Below, piece after piece: positions 12,428 to 16,407 of a stretch of DNA of 16,407 nucleotides. The stretch spans positions 1 through 16,407 of the forward strand of contig CANHON010000060.1 of the NCBI GenBank assembly GCA_947462115.1, in the 5' to 3' direction. The notes under the pieces are model-generated. The model was not told the DNA's origin and made no database searches. It was given only the letters and a program-made list of their open reading frames with translations. How positions within the stretch are numbered: position 1 is the first letter of the stretch; every line of letters begins with the position of its first letter. The DNA comes from Deltaproteobacteria bacterium (GTDB taxonomy: Bacteria; Myxococcota_A; UBA796; UBA2385). The position numbers and the translations under genes are program-made.

Positions 12428-13689
12428 CGAGCGCTCCAGAAGTCGAGCGCGGCGGCGCGCAGCTCGGGCAGGCGGATCATCAGCTCGTCGTGCGCCTGCG
12501 CGATCTCCTCGGCCGTGCACTCCTCCCGCGGGTCGGTGGGCAGCTGCGCGCGCACAAATTCGGCCTCGCGGGCGATCCAGCCGTCGAAGTCTTCGGCCTC
12601 CAGCTTCGCGACCAGCGCCCGGGTCTCGGCGGCCCAGCCGGCGGCGCACTCGGGGTCCTCGAGACAGCCGTGGGCGAGGATCCCGATGGGGCGGTCCCAG
12701 TCCACGCCCCACTCGGTGTCGCGCAAGAAGCAGGTGTCGAGATCCCAAGGGATCAGCTCGGCTTTGCCGTCTGCTGGGTCAAAGTAGACGTAGTAGTTGT
12801 TGCGGTTGAGGGTGTAGCCATCGACCTGGCCGGCCACGAGCTCGGCGGCCAAAAAGCGCTGCACCTCGGGCCAATCGACGAGGGCCCCGGTGGCCTCCAT
12901 CCAGGTGGGCCGGTCGTAGTGGGTCTCGGCGGCGACGGTGAGGGCGTGGATGTCCTCGAGGCCGACGTCGACGCCCTCCTCCAGCTCAAACAGCGTCCAG
13001 GTCTCGCTGCGGAAGTCGAGCAGCAACGAGTCGCCGTCGCTGTCCAGCGCGTACTTGCCGTCGTAGAGGTTGCCCTCGGGCTCCGCCCAGTGGCGCACCA
13101 AGAAGCGGTCGTCGAGCCACTCGGGCATGGGGTGAAGGCCGTAGTCCGCGCCGTTCACGCGCAGGCGCGCCCAGCCGGTGCGGGGCGTGGGCACGCCGGC
13201 CCGGGCGAAGATCTCGAGGCCGCCGACATCCCTGAGGTAGCTGCAGTCGCGCCGGGCGTTGTTGAGGCCCAGGGCCTCTTGGCCGTAGAGGCGGCGGTCG
13301 GGCGCCAGATCGTTGAGGTCGAGCTTCCACTTGGGGCGCTGCCAGACCGGCTGGTAGCTGCCAAAACGGCCGCGGAGCGACACGTTCACGTCCTTGAGCA
13401 GCCCGCCGTCAAAGCGCAGGGTGCCGGGCACCTCGACCTCGGTGGGCGTCGTGGAGCCCAGCTGGCGCCATGGATCCGGTTCGAGCTGAAGATCGAGCTG
13501 GTGGGCCAAGCCACGCGAGAACAGCAGCTCGCTCGGGTCCTCGGGGGCGGGCGGCGCGGCCTCGTCGAGGTCGACCGGGGGCGGGCTGAGCCGACCGCGC
13601 GGTGGCGTGGGCCCGCCGCGCTGCGCATCCTCACTTGAGCTGCAGGCGCTTGAAAAGACGAGGAGGATGCCGAGCAGGGCGGGTCGCAT
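12424..13689 (-). CDS. CotH-type secreted protein kinase, lipoprotein
   Basis: CotH kinases are atypical kinases that phosphorylate secreted or surface proteins, originally Bacillus spore-coat proteins. This 421-residue protein begins with a lipoprotein signal (MRPALLGILLVFSSACS, Cys16) and a Pro/Glu-rich linker to about 52. The kinase core shows PKWKLDLND (119-127), LGLNNARRDCSYLRD (140-154), YGLHPMPEWLDDRFLVRHW (183-201), GNLYDGK, then DGYTLNRNNYYVYFD (290-304) and ELIPWDLDTCF (311-321). The last two carry the Asp/Asn and the DxD-like metal-binding residues of the family. The ATG at 13689 was chosen because it gives an intact signal peptide, although its ribosome-binding site is weak. The open frame runs much further upstream, but that part is antisense to another gene. 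It is co-transcribed with the lamin-tail gene, which may be its partner or substrate. Confidence 0.88.
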   Translation of the reverse strand: MRPALLGILLVFSSACSSSEDAQRGGPTPPRGRLSPPPVDLDEAAPPAPEDPSELLFSRGLAHQLDLQLEPDPWRQLGSTTPTEVEVPGTLRFDGGLLKDVNVSLRGRFGSYQPVWQRPKWKLDLNDLAPDRRLYGQEALGLNNARRDCSYLRDVGGLEIFARAGVPTPRTGWARLRVNGADYGLHPMPEWLDDRFLVRHWAEPEGNLYDGKYALDSDGDSLLLDFRSETWTLFELEEGVDVGLEDIHALTVAAETHYDRPTWMEATGALVDWPEVQRFLAAELVAGQVDGYTLNRNNYYVYFDPADGKAELIPWDLDTCFLRDTEWGVDWDRPIGILAHGCLEDPECAAGWAAETRALVAKLEAEDFDGWIAREAEFVRAQLPTDPREECTAEEIAQAHDELMIRLPELRAAALDFWSAR

Positions 13690-13800
13690 GGGGGGCCTGG
13701 GTCGAGGATGCGCGGCCGGCTCCGTAGCCGATCCGCCGGCCAGCCGGCGTCCGCCGGGGGCCTCCGGTCGGGCCGCCTTGGCGATCCGCTGGCGAGAATA

Positions 13801-13821
13801 CGTCAATCCACTGAGTTGACG
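13801..13821. promoter_or_regulatory. 21-bp imperfect palindrome with TTGACG arms
   Basis: CGTCAATCCA, one central C and TGAGTTGACG form a dyad matching at eight of ten positions. The outer six bases are perfect. It is centred at 13811 in an AT-richer patch between divergent genes, 112 nt from the CotH start and 187 nt from the kinase start. It looks like a dimeric-regulator operator or a pair of back-to-back -35 boxes. Confidence 0.35.
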
Positions 13822-13975
13822 GCCGATTTTTTGGGAAGAGTATCGGGTATTGCGTGCTTCGGCGTCTTCTGGGCGCCAGTGCGGCGCACAACAGGCGAAC
13901 ATGGGGGGGGCCCGGCGGCCGCAGCCCTTGCGCCGCGACGACGCATCCGGGCTGAACCCGCGGCCCCCTGCCCCT

Positions 13976-13991
13976 GGAGCCCCGCGGCTCC
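13976..13991 (+). other. Leader hairpin upstream of the hybrid kinase
   Basis: GGAGCC (13976-13981) pairs with GGCTCC (13986-13991) around CCGC. It ends 16 nt before the ATG at 14008. The GGAG inside its 5' arm would be hidden when folded. It is too far upstream to serve as the ribosome-binding site of that ATG directly. Confidence 0.35.
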
Positions 13992-14007
13992 ATCCGGACC
14001 TCCCCCA

Positions 14008-16407
14008 ATGACGTCCAGCCCGCCCGCAGCGCCCCCGCGCCCAAAGCCGCTGGCGCTCGCCCGGTGGATCTGGCGCTCCTACGCCCGCACCGCGCTGGTG
14101 CCGCTGCTCGGCGTCGAGCTGGCCATCGTCGGCGCCTATGTGCTCACCACCTACTACACCCACCGGCAGCAGGTCGGAACACTCCGTGAGGTCGCCCGGG
14201 CAGAGCTCGCGGCCATCACCGACCGAGAGGCCCAGGTCATCGACCAGAAGCTGGTGGGCGTCGCCCAGCTCACCGCGCTGTTCGCCGCCGAGACCCAGCG
14301 GGTGATGGCCGATCCCACGGGGGTGGCCTCCACGCGGGAGCTCGACCGCCTCAAGCGCTCCGAGAATGGTTTGCTCTACACCAATGACACGCTGGGGGCC
14401 ACGGTCTACTACGCCGCCACCGGGGCCGCCCGCCCCGAGGCCCCCGCTGAGGCCGCCCGCCTCGCCGCCATCGACGGCCTGATGGTGGGGATCAGCGGCG
14501 CGAGCCCCCTGGTGCGGCAGGTCTACGTCAACACCAGCCGCTCGCTCAACCGGATCTATCCGAACATCGACCCGGCGGCCTACCCCGCCGACATGGACAT
14601 CCCGAGCTACAACTTCTACTACGAGGCCGACGCCGCCCACAACCCGGGCCGCGGCGTGGTGTGGACCGACGCCTACCTCGACCCGGCCGGCGCCGGCTGG
14701 ATCGTCAGCGCCATCGCCCCGGTCTACGTGGGCGACCGCCTCGACGCCGTGGTGGGGCTCGATGTCACCCTCGGCGCCATCATCGAGCAGGTGATCCAGC
14801 TCGACGCGCCCTGGGGCGGCTATGGCGTGCTGGTCGATGAGAACGGCGTGGCCATCGCGCTGCCGCCGGCGGGCGAGGCCGACTGGGGCATCACCGAGCT
14901 GCTGCGGCACCAGTACCAAACCGCCGTCTCCGAGGACACCTTCAAGCCCGACGCCTTCTCGCTGTACAAGAACCCGCGCCTCGCCGCGCTGGGCGCGGAG
15001 GTCTCGGCCGCGCCCTCCGGCACCGCCCAGGTGACCCTCGGCGACGCCCGCTTCGCCTCCTGGTCCTCGGTGCCGGGCACCGGCTGGAAGCTCGTGGTGC
15101 TCGCGCCGCGCTCCGCTGTCTTTGCCCCCGCTGACGCCATTCAGGCCAGCACCCTGCGGATCGGCTGGCTGATGGTCGGGGGCATGGCGGCCTTCTACGC
15201 GGTCTTCTTCGCGGTGCTGTACCGCCGGGCCGCGGAGCAAGCCCGCGATCTCTCCGCGCCCTTGCTGTCGATGAACCGGATGGTGCGGGCCATCGGCGAT
15301 GGGCAGTTCGATCAGGCCCCGCCGCCGACCCCGATCCGCGAGCTGCAGGAGTCGGGCGCCTTGCTCGCCGAGCTGGGCGGGCGCATGGGCGCCCAGGTCC
15401 ATGATCTGCAAGAGCTCAGCGCCTCCTTGCAGCAGGCCAAAGAGGTCGCGGAGCTGGCCAGCGAGGCCAAAAGCCAGTTCTTGGCCAAGATGAGCCACGA
15501 GCTCCGCACCCCGATGAACGGCGTGCTCGGCATGACCGAGCTGATGCTGGCCGGCGCCCTGCCGAGCACCGCCCGGCGGCAGGCCGAGCTGGTCCAGCGC
15601 AGCGCCCAGCAGCTCATGGGCATGCTCAGCGATGTGCTCGACCTCTCGGCCATCGAGGCGGGCCAGCTCCAGCTCCGGGCCGCCGCGCTGCGCCCCGCCG
15701 ATCTGCTCGACGGCCTGCGCGCAGAGTTTGGGCCGCTCGCCGCCGAGAAGGGCCTGCAGCTCAACGTCTACACCGCGTCGAGCCTGCCGCAGACCGTCGA
15801 GGCCGACGGCGGGCGCCTCCTCCAGGTGGCCCGGAGCCTGCTCAGCAACGCCGTCAAGTTCACGCCGGAGGGTCGGATCGACCTGGAGCTGCGGCCCCTG
15901 TCGACGCCGGCCCTCGGCGCGCCCCTGTGCTTGGAGCTCTCGGTGCTCGACACCGGGATTGGCGTGCCAGAGGGCCAAGAGGAGCGGATCTTCGAGGCCT
16001 TCGCCCAGGTGAGCGAGGGCAACGGCCGCCTCGCCGGGGGCTCCGGGCTCGGCCTGACCTTGGCCCGCCACCTCTGCCGGGAGCTCTCGGGGGACCTGCG
16101 CTACTCGCCGGGCCCGGGCCGCGGCGCGCGCTTCGTCGCCACCTTCACCTGCCGCCCGCTGGCGCTGGCCTCGCCGGGCTCCACCTCCAGCGCACCTGCC
16201 GGCCCCGCCTCTTCCTCGCTGCCGCCGAGCTCCGCGCCTCCGAACTCAGCGCCTCCGAACTCAGCGCCTCCGAGCACCGCTCCCACCAGCGCGTCCAGCA
16301 CCGCGTCCAGCAGCGCGTCTAGCCTCGGGCGGAGCGCCTTCGACGGACCAGGGGCGCGCGGGCTGCGGGTGCTGGCGGTGGAGGACATGCCGGTCAACCG
16401 CGTGATC
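14008..16407 (+). CDS. Hybrid sensor histidine kinase, membrane-bound, C-terminus cut by window end
   Basis: Exactly 800 codons are visible and the frame is open at the end. A short Pro-rich cytoplasmic N-terminus precedes helix one (about 29-49). The periplasmic sensor (about 50-378) looks like a dCache/PDC domain, with NRIYPNID, MDIPSYNFYYEADAAHNPGRG and VVWTDAYLDPAG. Helix two (383-405) leads to a HAMP-like linker and coiled coil (465-489). The H-box is MSHELRTPMN with phospho-acceptor His497. The ATPase shows SNAVKF (Asn614), DTGIG (Asp648) and GSGLGL (678-683). A Ser/Pro/Ala linker built from short repeats (722-772) joins a receiver domain starting VLAVEDMPVN, with acidic Glu792 and Asp793; its phospho-acceptor Asp lies beyond the window. 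The ligand is unknown. The ATG has no good ribosome-binding site, so the exact start is less certain than the gene. Confidence 0.9.
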   Translation, partial: MTSSPPAAPPRPKPLALARWIWRSYARTALVPLLGVELAIVGAYVLTTYYTHRQQVGTLREVARAELAAITDREAQVIDQKLVGVAQLTALFAAETQRVMADPTGVASTRELDRLKRSENGLLYTNDTLGATVYYAATGAARPEAPAEAARLAAIDGLMVGISGASPLVRQVYVNTSRSLNRIYPNIDPAAYPADMDIPSYNFYYEADAAHNPGRGVVWTDAYLDPAGAGWIVSAIAPVYVGDRLDAVVGLDVTLGAIIEQVIQLDAPWGGYGVLVDENGVAIALPPAGEADWGITELLRHQYQTAVSEDTFKPDAFSLYKNPRLAALGAEVSAAPSGTAQVTLGDARFASWSSVPGTGWKLVVLAPRSAVFAPADAIQASTLRIGWLMVGGMAAFYAVFFAVLYRRAAEQARDLSAPLLSMNRMVRAIGDGQFDQAPPPTPIRELQESGALLAELGGRMGAQVHDLQELSASLQQAKEVAELASEAKSQFLAKMSHELRTPMNGVLGMTELMLAGALPSTARRQAELVQRSAQQLMGMLSDVLDLSAIEAGQLQLRAAALRPADLLDGLRAEFGPLAAEKGLQLNVYTASSLPQTVEADGGRLLQVARSLLSNAVKFTPEGRIDLELRPLSTPALGAPLCLELSVLDTGIGVPEGQEERIFEAFAQVSEGNGRLAGGSGLGLTLARHLCRELSGDLRYSPGPGRGARFVATFTCRPLALASPGSTSSAPAGPASSSLPPSSAPPNSAPPNSAPPSTAPTSASSTASSSASSLGRSAFDGPGARGLRVLAVEDMPVNRVI
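16234..16278 (+). repeat. 15-bp tandem repeat, three copies, in the kinase linker
   Basis: GCGCCTCCGAACTCA occurs perfectly at 16234-16248 and 16249-16263, with a diverged third copy at 16264-16278. It encodes a repeated Ala-Pro-Pro-Asn-Ser unit in the interdomain linker and keeps the frame. Confidence 0.85.
16291..16326 (+). repeat. 12-bp tandem repeat, three copies, in the kinase linker
   Basis: GCGTCCAGCACC, GCGTCCAGCAGC and GCGTCTAGCCTC follow one another and encode Ala-Ser-Ser-x units. They directly follow the 15-bp repeat, so the linker grew by in-frame slippage of two different units. Confidence 0.75.

Larger units (their letters stand above)
13690..14007. promoter_or_regulatory. 318-nt divergent intergenic region, CotH operon / hybrid kinase
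   Basis: No convincing gene lies here. The stretch 13795-13860 is clearly more AT-rich than its surroundings and is the best place for promoters. It has the 21-bp dyad at 13801-13821, whose arms each read TTGACG outward, so either could be a -35 box. For the plus strand, TATCGG follows 19 bases later, a weak -10. A GC hairpin lies at 13734-13749 in the CotH leader, and a run of eight Gs at 13903-13910. A 36-codon frame (13901-14011) ends in an ATGA overlap with the hybrid kinase. The promoter role is inferred. Confidence 0.4.

Noticed and set aside
11183..12787. A 534-codon plus-strand frame opposite the lamin-tail and CotH genes
   Set aside because: The minus strand encodes two clear lipoproteins with family motifs over the same span.
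13690..16071. Upstream extension of the CotH frame for about 790 codons on the minus strand
   Set aside because: The extension is antisense to the hybrid kinase, low-complexity and motif-free. The ATG at 13689 gives an intact lipoprotein signal.

Overview
The window is a high-GC bacterial segment with densely packed genes. Overlapping ATGA/GTGA stop-start junctions recur, and third codon positions are mostly G or C. Several proteins point to Myxococcota or a related 'deltaproteobacterial' lineage. These are two lipoproteins with Asp/Gly/Ser- or Pro/Ala-rich linkers, a CotH kinase paired with a lamin-tail protein, a SUKH-TPR fusion and a large hybrid sensor kinase. That placement is inferred from protein style only, because no rRNA or other marker gene is present. 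No tRNA, rRNA, CRISPR array, IS element or phage gene was seen.

Region 1 (1-181, minus) is the N-terminus of a sulfotransferase, cut by the window edge. It diverges from region 2 (245-7653, plus), a complete System I cytochrome c maturation operon in the order ccmA-ccmB-ccmC-ccmD-ccmE-ccmF-ccmG-ccmH-ccmI. The 50-residue ccmD is included. CcmAB with CcmC and CcmD load haem onto the chaperone CcmE (His138, Tyr142). CcmG and CcmH keep the apocytochrome CXXCH thiols reduced, and CcmF, CcmH and CcmI carry out the ligation. No c-type apocytochrome gene lies beside the operon.

Region 3 (7699-11164) has three genes. The first is a 174-aa single-pass membrane protein of unknown function on the minus strand. 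Divergent from it are a Tat-exported, probably lipidated Rieske protein and a 709-aa protein. The 709-aa protein appears to join an N-terminal SUKH (SMI1/KNR4) domain, a beta-rich middle, TPRs and a DnaJ-type substrate-binding C-terminal region without a J domain. This is the most unusual gene in the window. A strong hairpin at 11185-11202 separates it from region 4.

Region 4 (11207-13689, minus) is a two-gene operon whose genes overlap by 4 nt. It encodes a CotH-type secreted kinase lipoprotein and a lamin-tail-domain lipoprotein. A 318-nt intergenic stretch holds an imperfect 21-bp dyad and a hairpin. It leads into region 5 (14008 to the window end, plus), a membrane hybrid histidine kinase cut off at the start of its receiver domain.

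The clearest points for a second look are the SUKH-TPR-DnaJ-CTD fusion, the CotH/lamin-tail pair, the stand-alone Rieske lipoprotein with a triplicated Ala-Ala-Cys lipobox region, the strong Phe-Leu codon-pair bias in ccmF, and the intergenic region before the hybrid kinase.
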